DNA of 64,000 nt, taken from an uncultured Wenzhouxiangella sp. (lineage in GTDB: Bacteria > Pseudomonadota > Gammaproteobacteria > Xanthomonadales > Wenzhouxiangellaceae). Every line of letters starts with the position of its first letter. Within the stretch, counting starts at the first letter, position 1. The stretch covers positions 1 through 64,000 of the forward strand of contig CAJXNL010000011.1 in assembly GCA_913057195.1 (NCBI GenBank), read 5' to 3'. A program made the position numbers and the translations under genes. A model generated the notes under the pieces. That model was not told the DNA's origin, did not search any database, and saw only the letters and a list, made by a program, of their open reading frames with translations. This document shows positions 1 through 12,203 of this stretch, piece by piece.

Positions 1-96
1 ATGCATACCGACAAAAGCACAATGCCAAGTGACACCCTTATGTTTGCCATGTCTGAGATGCCCCCTACAGATCAAAAAAAATCTAAGGTAGCACAC

Positions 97-116
97 CCAT
101 CGGACGGGTCCGATGG
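97..116. repeat. perfect inverted repeat in the gene-free left end
   Basis: Arms CCATCGGAC (97-105) and GTCCGATGG (108-116) pair perfectly over 9 bp with a 2-nt centre. The left end (1-255) has no gene I can support. The repeat lies downstream of tRNA-Phe on the minus strand, but the nearest T-run in that direction (eight T, 81-74) is about 15 nt past the stem, too far for a standard intrinsic terminator. It may be an operator, a processing signal or the tail of an upstream unit. Confidence 0.45.
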
Positions 117-255
117 TGATGGCTTTTGTGTCGTTATAGGGGGGCATCGACTTCCACCCTTGACATCAGCGCCTGAAAGCGAAAAACAAAAGGATGAACA
201 CACTGCCTCAATGAGGGCGATGTGGCGGTGGGCGGGGTAAGGAATGGGGCTTTGA

Positions 256-331
<76 letters not shown>

Positions 332-372
332 ACAAGTGACAAACCGCGGCGCTGATAAAGCGCCAAACGAGC

Positions 373-400
373 ATTTTAGCATGATCTGGCGATTCGTCCA
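373..400 (-). promoter_or_regulatory. candidate promoter of tRNA-Phe
   Basis: Reading leftwards, TGGACG (400-395) and TAAAAT (378-373) are separated by 16 nt, and the -10 is preceded by TGC, giving an extended -10. Transcription would start near 366, about 35 nt before the tRNA. Inferred from consensus match and position only. Confidence 0.5.
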
Positions 401-511
401 GACGCAGGCGGCATTTTACAGCCCCGGCAGATGCCTGACGCTTGATGGCCAATGTCAGATCCTTCATTGCCGACACCCTAAACTAAATAGGGCCTAAGAG
501 AGGATCTTGAC

Positions 512-874
512 ATGCCGAGAATCTGTATTTCAGTGGTCGCGGGACTGATCTTGAGTGCTTGCGCTGGATTAACCCCCACAGGCGTTCATGATACAGGGGA
601 TCTGAGTGATGGCGAGGCGGTCGATCAGATTCGCTTCACTCACCTTGTGTCTTGGCACGTCCCCGGTGAGGGGCGAGTGCAGGTCGAGGTTGCCAATCCC
701 AGGCGCCAATATCTGCTCAAGCTTGAGCCCACCTGTACGTTCGCTTTGCGCGAGGTCGAAGAGATTCGGTTTGATGGACGCTCGTCTCGCCATATTGCCA
801 TTGGTGATTCCATCGTGGCGGGGCGAAACCGGTGTCGCATCACTGAAATTTTATCGAATAAAGAAAAGCTGTAG
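512..874 (+). CDS. small secreted lipoprotein-like protein, DUF6491-type
   Basis: A 120-aa protein with a short hydrophobic N-terminus ending in a lipobox-like LSAC (Cys at about residue 16), so it is probably exported and lipid-anchored. The mature part is a small beta-rich domain with two conserved-looking cysteines (CTF near 75, CRI near 107) and the C-terminal phrase RNRCRITEI, which resembles the DUF6491 family from memory. An AGAGGA ribosome site lies just before the ATG. No catalytic motif is visible and the family has no known function. It is monocistronic, between tRNA-Phe and the convergent yggX. Confidence 0.65.
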   Translation: MPRICISVVAGLILSACAGLTPTGVHDTGDLSDGEAVDQIRFTHLVSWHVPGEGRVQVEVANPRRQYLLKLEPTCTFALREVEEIRFDGRSSRHIAIGDSIVAGRNRCRITEILSNKEKL

Positions 875-913
875 CCCAAGAGTCGCTTCGCTCAGACCCT
901 CACCAGTCTGGCG

Positions 914-1183
914 TCACTCAGGCGGCACGTAGCCCTCCGCTTGGTCGACCTGGCCTCCGAATAAGAAGGCCTCAGCCTGTTCGATCAGATATTGTCGATG
1001 CTCAGGGTCCAGTGGGCTCAAGCGATTCTCGTTGATCAGCATGGTCTGGTGCGCCAGCCACTGTTGCCAGGCCTCTTTTGAGATCTCATTGACAATCCGC
1101 TCGCCCAGTGGGCCAGGCAGGGGCGGGCGCGACAATGCAGTGGCCTCTTGCTTTAGATAGTGGCAGAAAACAGTTTCCGACAT
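914..1183 (-). CDS. yggX: Fe(2+)-trafficking protein YggX
   Basis: An 89-aa protein matching YggX in length and motifs: Cys7 in the N-terminal VFCHYLKQEA block, then LPGPLGERI, the W-Q-WL helix and a LIEQAEAFLF C-terminal region. YggX binds Fe(II), protects Fe-S enzymes such as MutY from oxidation and supports iron supply in the cytosol. It follows mutY by 12 nt on the same strand, the classic mutY-yggX pairing. It also seems to have its own promoter: an extended -10 (TGA-TATACT) whose TGA is the mutY stop codon, 6 nt from the ATG, so part of its mRNA may be leaderless. Confidence 0.95.
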   Translation of the reverse strand: MSETVFCHYLKQEATALSRPPLPGPLGERIVNEISKEAWQQWLAHQTMLINENRLSPLDPEHRQYLIEQAEAFLFGGQVDQAEGYVPPE

Positions 1184-1189
1184 GGGTTT

Positions 1190-1198
1190 AGTATATCA
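1190..1198 (-). promoter_or_regulatory. extended -10 of yggX overlapping the mutY stop codon
   Basis: On the minus strand TGA (1198-1196, the mutY stop) is followed directly by TATACT (1195-1190), then 6 nt, then the yggX ATG. This is a TGn-TATACT extended -10. A 6-nt discriminator puts +1 on the A of the start codon. No Shine-Dalgarno is present in the 12 nt between the genes. Confidence 0.55.
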
Positions 1199-2224
1199 AT
1201 GGTCCATGCCGCTGAGTGTCTCAAGCACCCGCTGAATCGGCCTGGGAAATCCCAGCGTGTTGATCTCAGACAAAGCGAGCCACCGACGATGGTTGGCTTG
1301 ATCCATGCAACACGCGGTGTTGGTCCGAAGGCTGTGAAATTTGATCCATACCGTGCGGTGTGTGAGTTCGTGGCGTGTCGGCTCGATACTGGGGCCTGGG
1401 CCAACATCGGCGATTTCAGGCAGTGACTGTGTTTCAGGCAAGCACCAAAGCCCCCCCCAAATTCCTTGAGCCGCGCGTTTTTCAACAAGCACTTGGTTTT
1501 TTGAGTTGAGGCAAATGGTCAGCGTCATTTCGAGGATGCGCTTTTTCTTTTTAGGGCGAGGGTGGGGCCAGATGTGGGTTTTGCCCTCTACAGCGGCTCG
1601 ACAATCGCTTGCCACTGGACACTGATCGCAAGCTGGCCGTCGGCGAGTGCACACGGTTGCACCCAAATCCATAATCGCTTGCGTGTAATCCCGGGCACGC
1701 TGGTGAGGCGTCAAAGACGCGGCCAGATCCCACAGTTTCTTTTCGACCTCCGTCTGTCCTGGCCAGCCGTCAATTCCGAAATGCCGTGTTAGGACACGTT
1801 TAACGTTGCCATCTAGGATCACCGCGCGCTGATTGTGAGCCTGTGCCACGATGGCGTTGGCGGTGGACCGGCCAATGCCAGGGAGTTGCTCGAGCGTTGC
1901 CGGATCCTTGGGCAGTTTGCCGTCATGCCTTTGAAGGCACACACAGGCGGTTTTGTGTAGATTTCGTGCGCGGGCGTAGTAGCCCAGTCCTGACCATAGG
2001 GCGAGGACGTCATCAATCGGTGCTTGGGCCAAATCGTTGAGGGAAGGAAACCGGGCCATGAACCGATCAAAATACCCAAGCACGGTCGCGACTTGCGTTT
2101 GTTGCAGCATGATTTCTGATACCCATACCCGGTAGGCTGAGCGGTCGGTTTGCCAGGGGAGATCATGTCGCCCATTTGCGGCCCACCAGTCGAGCAAACG
2201 ATCAGCAAATGACCTCACGGGCAA
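1196..2224 (-). CDS. mutY: A/G-specific adenine glycosylase MutY
   Basis: A 342-aa base-excision repair enzyme that removes adenine mispaired with 8-oxoguanine. Visible are the catalytic-Glu helix EIMLQQTQV (about residue 37), the helix-hairpin-helix LPGIGRSTANAI, the DGNVKRVL segment with the catalytic-Asp region, a four-cysteine [4Fe-4S] loop (CTRRRPACDQCPVASDC) and a C-terminal NUDIX-like 8-oxoG recognition domain. The start is uncertain: a TTG at 2224 lies 3 nt after the ftsY stop, with a GTG two codons later and no strong ribosome site for either. It is co-directional with ftsY and yggX. Its Fe-S cluster makes the YggX neighbour functionally sensible. Confidence 0.96.
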   Translation of the reverse strand: MPVRSFADRLLDWWAANGRHDLPWQTDRSAYRVWVSEIMLQQTQVATVLGYFDRFMARFPSLNDLAQAPIDDVLALWSGLGYYARARNLHKTACVCLQRHDGKLPKDPATLEQLPGIGRSTANAIVAQAHNQRAVILDGNVKRVLTRHFGIDGWPGQTEVEKKLWDLAASLTPHQRARDYTQAIMDLGATVCTRRRPACDQCPVASDCRAAVEGKTHIWPHPRPKKKKRILEMTLTICLNSKNQVLVEKRAAQGIWGGLWCLPETQSLPEIADVGPGPSIEPTRHELTHRTVWIKFHSLRTNTACCMDQANHRRWLALSEINTLGFPRPIQRVLETLSGMDH

Positions 2225-2227
2225 GGT

Positions 2228-3223
2228 TTATTGATCTTCAGCGACGGGTAAAACTGCATGAACAAAGGTGCCGGCATCAAAGGGTCGCAGGTCTTTGGCG
2301 CTTTCACCCACGCCAATAAAGCGGATGGGCTTTTCAAGTTCACTGGCCAAGGCGAAGACCACGCCACCTCGAGCGGTGCCATCAAGTTTAGTGACGACCA
2401 AACCGCTCAGTGGTATGGCTTGATTAAACTCTTTGGCCTGTTGCAGTGCGTTTTGCCCGGTGCCTGCATCGACCACCAAAAGCGTCTCATGAGGGGCGCT
2501 GGGGTCCACTTTTTGCATGACACGTGCGACTTTCTCAAGCTCTTTCATCAAGTGGCCTTGAGTGTGCAAACGCCCTGCGGTATCGCAGATTAAGACGTCG
2601 ACCTCACGCGCAGTGGCAGAGTGCAGCGCGTCAAAAATCACGGCGGCAGAATCAGCGCCACCGTCTTGGGCGACGACGGGCACGCCATTTTGTTCCCCCC
2701 AGCTTTTAAGCTGCTCGACCGCCGCTGCTCGAAAGGTATCGCCGGCGGCGAGCATGACGCTTAAGCCCTCATCCAGGTAACGTCTGGCCAATTTGCCAAT
2801 GGTGGTTGTCTTGCCGACCCCATTGACGCCCACCATGAGGATCACAAACGGCTTTTTTTCGGTGTCCACGGTGAGAAATGCCTCGCATGGCTCAATCAGG
2901 GCATACAGCTCGGCTTGAACCGCAGGGAGAAGCGCTTGTGGCGTGGTAATCAAGCCCTGGTCAACAGCCAAACGCAGCCGGTCAATCAGTGCGGTGGTCG
3001 CTGAAACCCCCAAATCCGCCATCAAAAGGGTGGTTTCAATCTCTTCAATCAGGCTTTCATCAATGGCTTCGGCCCGCTGAAGCAGGCCAAACAAATGCGA
3101 TAGACTGGATCGGGTCCGGCCGAGGCGATTTTCGAGTGGATCAACCCCACTGTCCTCAATGGGGCGGCGGGTTTGTGCCTCTACGCCGTGGCCTGACTTT
3201 TTTCGTCGAAAGATCGAGAACAT
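2228..3223 (-). CDS. ftsY: signal recognition particle receptor FtsY
   Basis: A 331-aa SRP-family GTPase that docks SRP-ribosome complexes at the inner membrane for co-translational insertion. It shows the NG-domain motifs: GVNGVGKTTTIGKLA (G1), the DTAGR loop (G3), TKLDG (G4) and the C-terminal FIGVGESAKDLRPF signature. The acidic A domain of E. coli FtsY is almost absent; only about 40 polar residues precede the N domain. The start is 36 bp from the divergent rsmD start, as in the common ftsY//rsmD arrangement. mutY and yggX follow. Confidence 0.97.
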   Translation of the reverse strand: MFSIFRRKKSGHGVEAQTRRPIEDSGVDPLENRLGRTRSSLSHLFGLLQRAEAIDESLIEEIETTLLMADLGVSATTALIDRLRLAVDQGLITTPQALLPAVQAELYALIEPCEAFLTVDTEKKPFVILMVGVNGVGKTTTIGKLARRYLDEGLSVMLAAGDTFRAAAVEQLKSWGEQNGVPVVAQDGGADSAAVIFDALHSATAREVDVLICDTAGRLHTQGHLMKELEKVARVMQKVDPSAPHETLLVVDAGTGQNALQQAKEFNQAIPLSGLVVTKLDGTARGGVVFALASELEKPIRFIGVGESAKDLRPFDAGTFVHAVLPVAEDQ

Positions 3224-3259
3224 GGCTCAATTCCAAATAACCGCTATCCTATCACCTTC

Positions 3260-6073
<2,814 letters not shown>

Positions 6074-6106
6074 GCGCAGGCCGCTTGCGTGCGGCAGCGC
6101 GCTTTT
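6074..6106 (+). terminator. putative intrinsic terminator after ggt
   Basis: GCGC-AG-GCCGC, loop TTGCGT, GCGGC-A-GCGC forms an interrupted 9-bp GC stem ending a few bases before TTTT (6103-6106). It begins directly after the ggt stop and separates the rsmD-coaD-ggt unit from the convergent fad operon. Confidence 0.55.
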
Positions 6107-6134
6107 AAACACGCCAGGGTGTGGGCGGCCGGCT

Positions 6135-7316
6135 CTAGAGCCGCTCGAAGATGCCCGCCGCCCCCATGCCGGTGCCAATGCACATGGTCACCATCCCGTA
6201 GCGTTGGTTATTGCGCTTCATCCCATGCAGGATTTTGGCGCCTAGGATGGCCCCCGTGGCGCCCAAAGGGTGGCCCAGTGCGATTGCGCCACCGAGCGGG
6301 TTGACCTTGTCAGGATCAAGTTCCAGCTGTCGAATCACAGCCAGTGATTGGGCTGCAAATGCTTCATTGAGCTCAATCCAGTCCAGGTCGGCTTGATTGA
6401 CGCCAGTTTGCTTTAAAACTTTGGGGATGGCCTCGATCGGGCCGATGCCCATGATTTCAGGGGGAACACCCGCCACAGAAAAACCTTTGAATACGCCCAG
6501 CGGTTCCACGCCCAATTCCTTAACCACGCGCTCAGACACCAAGATCAGTGCCGCGGCTCCATCGGACATTTGTGAACTGTTGCCCGCGGTCACAGAGCCT
6601 TTGGCATTGAACACCGGCCGAAGTTTCCCCAAGGCTTCGGGGGTGGTATCTCGACGCGGTCCCTCGTCATGGGCCACCACTTGCTCTGTTGACCGAATGG
6701 CACCGGAGGCAAAATCGGGTTGATTGGAGGTCACTGTGACAGGCCTGACTTCTGGGAAAAGGCCTTCGTCAATGGCGCGGATGGCTTTTTGGTGTGAGGC
6801 ATACGCGAACTGATCTTGATCCTCGCGAGACACCTGCCACTGTTCGGCAACATTCTCCGCGGTAATGCCCATTCCATAGGCGATACCCACGTTGTCATCG
6901 GTGAACACTTTAGGGTTCATGGCCACTTTGTGGCCCATCATCGGGACCATGGTCATGGTCTCTGTGCCGGCGGCGACCATCACATCGGCGTCACCGGTTC
7001 GAATGCGATCGGCGGCCATGGCAATGGTTTGCAAACCCGATGAGCAAAACCGATTGACGGTCACCCCAGGCACCGTTTCCGGCAAGCCCGCCAGCAGTGC
7101 GCCGATGCGCGCCACGTTCATGCCTTGTTCGGCCTCGGGCATAGCACAGCCAACAATCACATCTTCAATGCGCGCTGGATCCAGGTCGGGGACTTCGTTG
7201 AGCGCTTCTTTCAGCGCATGGGCCAACAGATCGTCGGGTCGATAATTCCTAAAACCACCCTTGAACGCGCGCCCCACAGGGGTGCGGACAGCAGCAATAA
7301 TGTAGGCATCACTCAT
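6135..7316 (-). CDS. fadA: acetyl-CoA acyltransferase (3-ketoacyl-CoA thiolase) FadA
   Basis: A 393-aa thiolase that cleaves 3-ketoacyl-CoA with CoA to give acetyl-CoA and a shortened acyl-CoA, the last beta-oxidation step. The nucleophile Cys91 lies in NRFCSSGLQ. The C-terminal GHPLGATGA histidine and the [10 protein letters not shown] cysteine complete the site. It is the last gene of the psrA-fadE-fadN-fadA operon, 21 nt after fadN with an AAGGA ribosome site. A perfect palindrome (GGCTCTAGAGCC, 6131-6142) spans its stop codon and could form part of a terminator. Confidence 0.95.
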   Translation of the reverse strand: MSDAYIIAAVRTPVGRAFKGGFRNYRPDDLLAHALKEALNEVPDLDPARIEDVIVGCAMPEAEQGMNVARIGALLAGLPETVPGVTVNRFCSSGLQTIAMAADRIRTGDADVMVAAGTETMTMVPMMGHKVAMNPKVFTDDNVGIAYGMGITAENVAEQWQVSREDQDQFAYASHQKAIRAIDEGLFPEVRPVTVTSNQPDFASGAIRSTEQVVAHDEGPRRDTTPEALGKLRPVFNAKGSVTAGNSSQMSDGAAALILVSERVVKELGVEPLGVFKGFSVAGVPPEIMGIGPIEAIPKVLKQTGVNQADLDWIELNEAFAAQSLAVIRQLELDPDKVNPLGGAIALGHPLGATGAILGAKILHGMKRNNQRYGMVTMCIGTGMGAAGIFERL

Positions 7317-7337
7317 GATTCATTCATCCTTTGTGCA

Positions 7338-9707
7338 TCAGTTGCGAAGCGGTTTGCCCGTTTTGAGCATGTGGGCAATGCGCTCTTGGGTTTTTGGCAT
7401 GGCAGCCAGCGCCAAGAAATGCTCGCACTCAAGATGGTGGAGCCAACGCTCGGTCACCGGGGTGCCACGATCGATGGCGCCACCGCACATGACTGTGGCA
7501 ATGCGCTGGCCGATCTCATCGTCGTGATCAGAAATAAAATGCCCCGCGCGCATGTTTTCAAGCAGCATTCTCAAAGTGGCGATGCCGACATCACCAGCAG
7601 CGAGGATCGGTTGCTCGGGCAGGGCAGGGTGGTAGCCGGCGGCATTCATCGCGCTTATGGCGTGGTGAGCGGCATGCAACAGCTCGTGCTCGTGCATAAC
7701 GATGACATCGTGTGGTCTGAGGTAGCCCATCTCTTGGGCTTCCATCGCTGAGCCTGAGACTTGCCCCATCGCCACTTGCTTGTAGCGTTTCTCCAAGAGC
7801 GGATACACATCCCCAGCCAGCGAGTCTTGCTGGCATTGCAGTGCCAAGGTGGCCAAGCCGCCGCCGCCCGGCAGTAAGCCCACCCCCGCCTCCACGAGTC
7901 CCATATAGCTTTCCAAGTGCGCCACGCGCTGGCTGGTGTGCATGGCCAGTTCCAGCCCACCTCCAAGCGCCAATCCGCGAACCGCAGCCACGCTGGGTGT
8001 CGGGGCATAGCGCATGCGGTGATTGAAGGCCTGAAAATCGCTCACCAGGGCCCTCACCGAGGCCCAGTCACCGGCTTCAATCATGGCGGTCGCGCCTTTG
8101 AGGTTCGCACCGGCCGAGAACGGGCCTTTGGGTTGCCAGATGATCAAACCAGGATGGTCAGTTTCAACGCGGTCCAGTGCCCGATTAAGTCCCTCGACCA
8201 CGCCTTGATCGATCACCCCCATGGGTGTTTTTAAGGTGGCGATCAGGACATCGTCTTTGAGTGTAAACAGTCGAACATGATCGGTTTCTTCGATGGTCTG
8301 ACCGTGGTCTGTCGGTTCACCCAACAGTCGGGGAGGTTGGTACTGACGCTGATAGACACCCAACTCAGGGCGTGGGCTCATTTGGCCGGTGGCCGCCGAG
8401 TAAGACCCCTCAGGCCCGTGGGGCGCGTCGATCGAGCCGACCCAGTCTGGGAGGGTCGCACCGACGCCCGTTTTGTTTTGGTCAATGTCTTTTTGGATCA
8501 GCTCGGCCACGTGCTGCCAGCCTGCAGCCTGCCACTGCTCGAACGGCCCTCGCTTCCAGCCATAGCCCCAACAAATGGCTTGATCGACCTCGCGGGCGCT
8601 GTTTGCGATGTCTTTGAGGTGATAAGCGCAGTAGTGGAATAAATCGCGGTGGATGGACCACAAAAACTCGGCTTCAGGGGTCTCACATTTGGCCAAAGCG
8701 GCCAGCTTTTCACCGGGGTCAGTGATTTTGAGAATGGCTTGGATTGACTCAGGCAGACTGTAATCGGTGGCTCGATAATCGCCGAGTTTGGGATCAAAAA
8801 CGGTGATTTCTTTGCCCACTTTTTTGAACACGCCCGCCCCCGATTTTTGGCCTAAAGCGCCTGCTGCAAGGAGTCCTTCCAGCCAAGCCGGCGCTTGATA
8901 CAGCCCATGCCAAGGATCATCCGTCAATAAATCATGCATGGTTTTGATCACATTGCCCATGGTGTCCAAACCGACAACATCAGCCAACCGAAAGGTGGCA
9001 CTTTTCGGACGACCGATCGCAGGACCGGTGAGGGCATCGACGGTGTCAAAGCCCAGATTGAGGCGTTCGGCATGGGCCATGGTTGACCACATGGTGAAAA
9101 CCCCCACCCGATTTGCAATGAAGTTGGCGGTGTCTTTCGCCCGCACGACGCCTTTGCCGAGAGACTCGGTCAAAAACGTCTCCAGCTGATCCATCAATGA
9201 TGCTTGGGTATCGGCATGAGGGATGAGTTCAACCAGATGCATGTAGCGGGGCGGGTTAAAAAAGTGCACGCCACAAAACAGCCCGCGTCTCGATTCGGGG
9301 AGCTCCTTGGCCAATTCGGTGATGGAAAGACCGGATGTGTTGCTGGCAAAAATGGTGTGCTCACCCAAGTGTGGCGCGAGTTTGGCGTACAACGCTCTTT
9401 TAATGTCCATGCGTTCAGCCACCGCCTCGATGACCAAGTCAACATCACTCAGCCGTTTAAGATGCTCATCAAAATTCAGGGCTTGAATTCCATGAATTAA
9501 AGACGGCTTGCCCAGCGGTGCTGGCTTTAGTTTGGCCAGACGCTGTTTTCCGGCCTCAGCAATTTTGTTCTTTGGGCCCTCGTCGGCGGGCAAGTCATAC
9601 AAATCAACCGGGATGCCCGCGGCGGTGAAATGCGCGGCAATTTGCGCGCCCATGACACCAGCGCCCAAAACGGCAGCGCGTTTGATCGTTAAGCTTGGGT
9701 GAGTCAT
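7338..9707 (-). CDS. fadN: bifunctional 3-hydroxyacyl-CoA dehydrogenase/enoyl-CoA hydratase, FadN type
   Basis: A 789-aa enzyme for the two middle steps of beta-oxidation. The NAD-binding dehydrogenase domain comes first (VLGAGVMGAQIAAHF near residue 14, then FCGVHFFNPP), and a crotonase-fold hydratase domain follows at the C-terminus (GPFSAGANL, GGGLELAMH). This order is opposite to E. coli FadB; order and length match Bacillus FadN and many proteobacterial relatives. An AAGGA ribosome site precedes the ATG. It sits between fadE and fadA, so three consecutive activities are encoded together. Confidence 0.92.
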   Translation of the reverse strand: MTHPSLTIKRAAVLGAGVMGAQIAAHFTAAGIPVDLYDLPADEGPKNKIAEAGKQRLAKLKPAPLGKPSLIHGIQALNFDEHLKRLSDVDLVIEAVAERMDIKRALYAKLAPHLGEHTIFASNTSGLSITELAKELPESRRGLFCGVHFFNPPRYMHLVELIPHADTQASLMDQLETFLTESLGKGVVRAKDTANFIANRVGVFTMWSTMAHAERLNLGFDTVDALTGPAIGRPKSATFRLADVVGLDTMGNVIKTMHDLLTDDPWHGLYQAPAWLEGLLAAGALGQKSGAGVFKKVGKEITVFDPKLGDYRATDYSLPESIQAILKITDPGEKLAALAKCETPEAEFLWSIHRDLFHYCAYHLKDIANSAREVDQAICWGYGWKRGPFEQWQAAGWQHVAELIQKDIDQNKTGVGATLPDWVGSIDAPHGPEGSYSAATGQMSPRPELGVYQRQYQPPRLLGEPTDHGQTIEETDHVRLFTLKDDVLIATLKTPMGVIDQGVVEGLNRALDRVETDHPGLIIWQPKGPFSAGANLKGATAMIEAGDWASVRALVSDFQAFNHRMRYAPTPSVAAVRGLALGGGLELAMHTSQRVAHLESYMGLVEAGVGLLPGGGGLATLALQCQQDSLAGDVYPLLEKRYKQVAMGQVSGSAMEAQEMGYLRPHDVIVMHEHELLHAAHHAISAMNAAGYHPALPEQPILAAGDVGIATLRMLLENMRAGHFISDHDDEIGQRIATVMCGGAIDRGTPVTERWLHHLECEHFLALAAMPKTQERIAHMLKTGKPLRN

Positions 9708-9758
9708 CGTCTGTCCTTCATCTCAATCGTCTTGATTTAAGCATTCTCTTTAAATGCA

Positions 9759-12203
9759 TTAACTGGCCTTGGCCAACACATCGTGTGTGTGTTGACTCAC
9801 CGGATGGACCAAGTCATCGGGTGCAAATTCGTCGACCGCCACGACTTGAGCGCTCAGCTGCTGAGCACGGATCAAGTCGCTGGCTTGATCTTCACTAATC
9901 ACCCCGGCCTCCACGGCTCGCCGAGCGAGGGCCTCAACATTCACCGGTGTCGGCACCGCTTTGAGTGCATTGCGAATGGCATGTTCTGCCGGCTCGGCTT
10001 TCATCACCGCCTCGAATGCCTCCAAAACAACGCCCACACCGTCGGCCACTTTGGGACGGTAGACATCGCGTGTGATGTGCTCACGCATTTCACTCTCAGT
10101 CATCAAGCCACGGGCAATCCGATGGCCCACCCGGTCGCTCGCTTTATGGTGAACGCGCCCCCAAGGAAAGCACAGCCGACTCAAGATCGGGCCCAGCCAA
10201 GGGATGGGAAAGTTTTGATAGACCTCAAACAGCGCCTGCTCAGCCCGATGCAAGCTGTCTTGGACGGCAAAGTTCATCAGATCTGAGTCGGCTTTGGGCT
10301 CGCCATCGTCAGCAAAGCGGCGCAACGTGGTCGATGCCAAAAAGAGGTTGGCCAACGCGTCGGCGAAACGGCCGGAGAGCTTTTCTTTGAACTTGAATTT
10401 CCCACCTAAAATTAACAGACAAAGATCGGCCGTGAAGCTGAATGAGGCCGACAATCTGTTGATGTCTTGGTAGTGGCGTTTGGCACGTTTGGATTGAGGC
10501 GTTGTTGTGAAGCGACCCCGCGTCAGGCCCAGCACCGTGGCTCTGAAGAAATTGGAGATGACAAAGCCGACATGGCCAAAAATGGCTCGATCAAATGCCT
10601 TGAGGTCATTGTCTGCCGCCGATTGCATCTCTTTGAGTAGGTAGGGATGACATCGGATCGCACCTTGCCCAAAAACAATCATCGATCGGGTCAAGATGTT
10701 GGCGCCTTCCACAGTAATGGACACCGGCAGCCCCTGATAGCCCATCGAAAGATAGTTGTTTGGCCCCTCGACCACCGCTTTACCGCCGTGGACATCCATG
10801 GCGTCGTTGATGGTTCGGCGGTTGGCCTCTGTGAGATAGGCTTTCAAGATGGCTGAGATGACCACAGGCTTGTCACCCCGGTCCAGCGCAGACATCGTCA
10901 ACTGATGGGCCGACTCCATGCGGTAGGCCTCTGCACCAATCCGTGCCAAAGGCTCTTCGATGCCCTCGAAGTGGCCAATGGGTTGCTTAAACTGATAGCG
11001 GATCCGAGCATAGGCGCCGGTCAACAAGCTGGCCATCTTGCCCCCGGCCACGCCTTGAGCGGGCAGCGAGATGGCTCGACCCGCTGCCAAGCAGTGCATC
11101 AGCATTCGCCAACCTTGGCCCACGCGCTCTTGGCCACCGATCACCCAGTCCATCGGAATGAACACTTCCTGACCCGAGGTGGTGCCGTTCATGAACACTG
11201 AACCGCCCGGAAGGTGGCGGTTGCCGATCTCGACGCCTGGGGTGTCGGTGGGAATCAATGCGCAACTGATGCCCAAGTGCTCTTGATCGCCCAACAATCT
11301 GTCGGGGTCTCGGGTTTTAAAGGCCAGGCCCAAGACGGTGGCGATCGGTGCAAGCGTGATGTAGCGCTTGTCCCAACTGACCTTGAGTCCCAGGACCTCT
11401 TTTCCATCAACGGTTTGTTTGCAGACCACCCCTTCATCAGGCATTGAGGCGGCATCAGAGCCAGCCATGGGTGAGGTCAACGCAAAGCAGGGAATGTCTT
11501 CTCCCACCGCCAATCGCGGCAAATAATGGTCTTTCTGAGCTTGGGTGCCAAAGTGCATAAGCAACTCGCCCGGTCCTAAGGAGTTGGGCACCATCACAGA
11601 GACCGCTGCGGTGAGTGATCGGGTCGAAATCTTGGTCACCACCGCGGCATTGCCTTGGGCACTGAAACCCAAGCCCCCATATTCTTTGGGAATGATCATG
11701 CTCAAAAAGCGTTCTTTCTTAATGAACGCCCAGGCCTCAGGCGGCAAATCTTTTAATTCACGATTGATTTGCCAATCGTCGAGCATGTCACACAGTGTCT
11801 CTACGGGTCCGTCGAGGAAGGCGCGTTCTTCCTTAGACAATTGGGGTTGCGGCACATCAAACAGTGCCTTCCAATTGGGTTTGCCACTGAAAAGCTCCGC
11901 ATCCCACCAGACACTGCCCGCATCAAGGGCCTCTTTCTCAGTCTCTGACATCGCCGGGAGCACGCCCTTGAACCAGCTAAACAGCGGCTTTGAAATCAGA
12001 TGCCGGCGAAGCGGTATCAAGCTCAGCAACAGCAGCGTGGCGGTGGCCATGGCGTAGATCACCACCACCGGCCAGCTGGCGGTCAGCGCCATGGTCGCGG
12101 CCAAGCCCAAAGCGGTGATGACGGTGGCGAGCCACAGCGGGGCTCGCATGAATGACAACACACTTAAGGCAACGAATAAACCCAGTAACAAAGCAAGTGT
12201 CAT
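9759..12203 (-). CDS. fadE: acyl-CoA dehydrogenase FadE
   Basis: An 814-aa membrane-associated acyl-CoA dehydrogenase of the long FadE class, the same length as the E. coli enzyme as I recall it. It catalyses the first, FAD-dependent step of beta-oxidation. The N-terminal 70 residues form two hydrophobic segments, followed by the dehydrogenase core (PKEYGGLGFSAQGN, the LTSPMAGSDAASMPD substrate region, DVHGGKAV) and a helical C-terminal domain. The start codon overlaps the stop of the upstream repressor gene (ATGA), implying tight co-expression. Confidence 0.94.
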   Translation of the reverse strand: MTLALLLGLFVALSVLSFMRAPLWLATVITALGLAATMALTASWPVVVIYAMATATLLLLSLIPLRRHLISKPLFSWFKGVLPAMSETEKEALDAGSVWWDAELFSGKPNWKALFDVPQPQLSKEERAFLDGPVETLCDMLDDWQINRELKDLPPEAWAFIKKERFLSMIIPKEYGGLGFSAQGNAAVVTKISTRSLTAAVSVMVPNSLGPGELLMHFGTQAQKDHYLPRLAVGEDIPCFALTSPMAGSDAASMPDEGVVCKQTVDGKEVLGLKVSWDKRYITLAPIATVLGLAFKTRDPDRLLGDQEHLGISCALIPTDTPGVEIGNRHLPGGSVFMNGTTSGQEVFIPMDWVIGGQERVGQGWRMLMHCLAAGRAISLPAQGVAGGKMASLLTGAYARIRYQFKQPIGHFEGIEEPLARIGAEAYRMESAHQLTMSALDRGDKPVVISAILKAYLTEANRRTINDAMDVHGGKAVVEGPNNYLSMGYQGLPVSITVEGANILTRSMIVFGQGAIRCHPYLLKEMQSAADNDLKAFDRAIFGHVGFVISNFFRATVLGLTRGRFTTTPQSKRAKRHYQDINRLSASFSFTADLCLLILGGKFKFKEKLSGRFADALANLFLASTTLRRFADDGEPKADSDLMNFAVQDSLHRAEQALFEVYQNFPIPWLGPILSRLCFPWGRVHHKASDRVGHRIARGLMTESEMREHITRDVYRPKVADGVGVVLEAFEAVMKAEPAEHAIRNALKAVPTPVNVEALARRAVEAGVISEDQASDLIRAQQLSAQVVAVDEFAPDDLVHPVSQHTHDVLAKAS

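Noticed and set aside
1-240. 79-codon open frame at the left edge
   Set aside because: It has low-complexity polar content, no ribosome site, and spans the inverted repeat at 97-116; I see no family or coding signal.
3224-3259. Leaderless call for rsmD and ftsY
   Set aside because: The 36-bp gap forces short leaders, but the candidate -10 elements (TATCCT, TGGAAT) are weak or at other distances.
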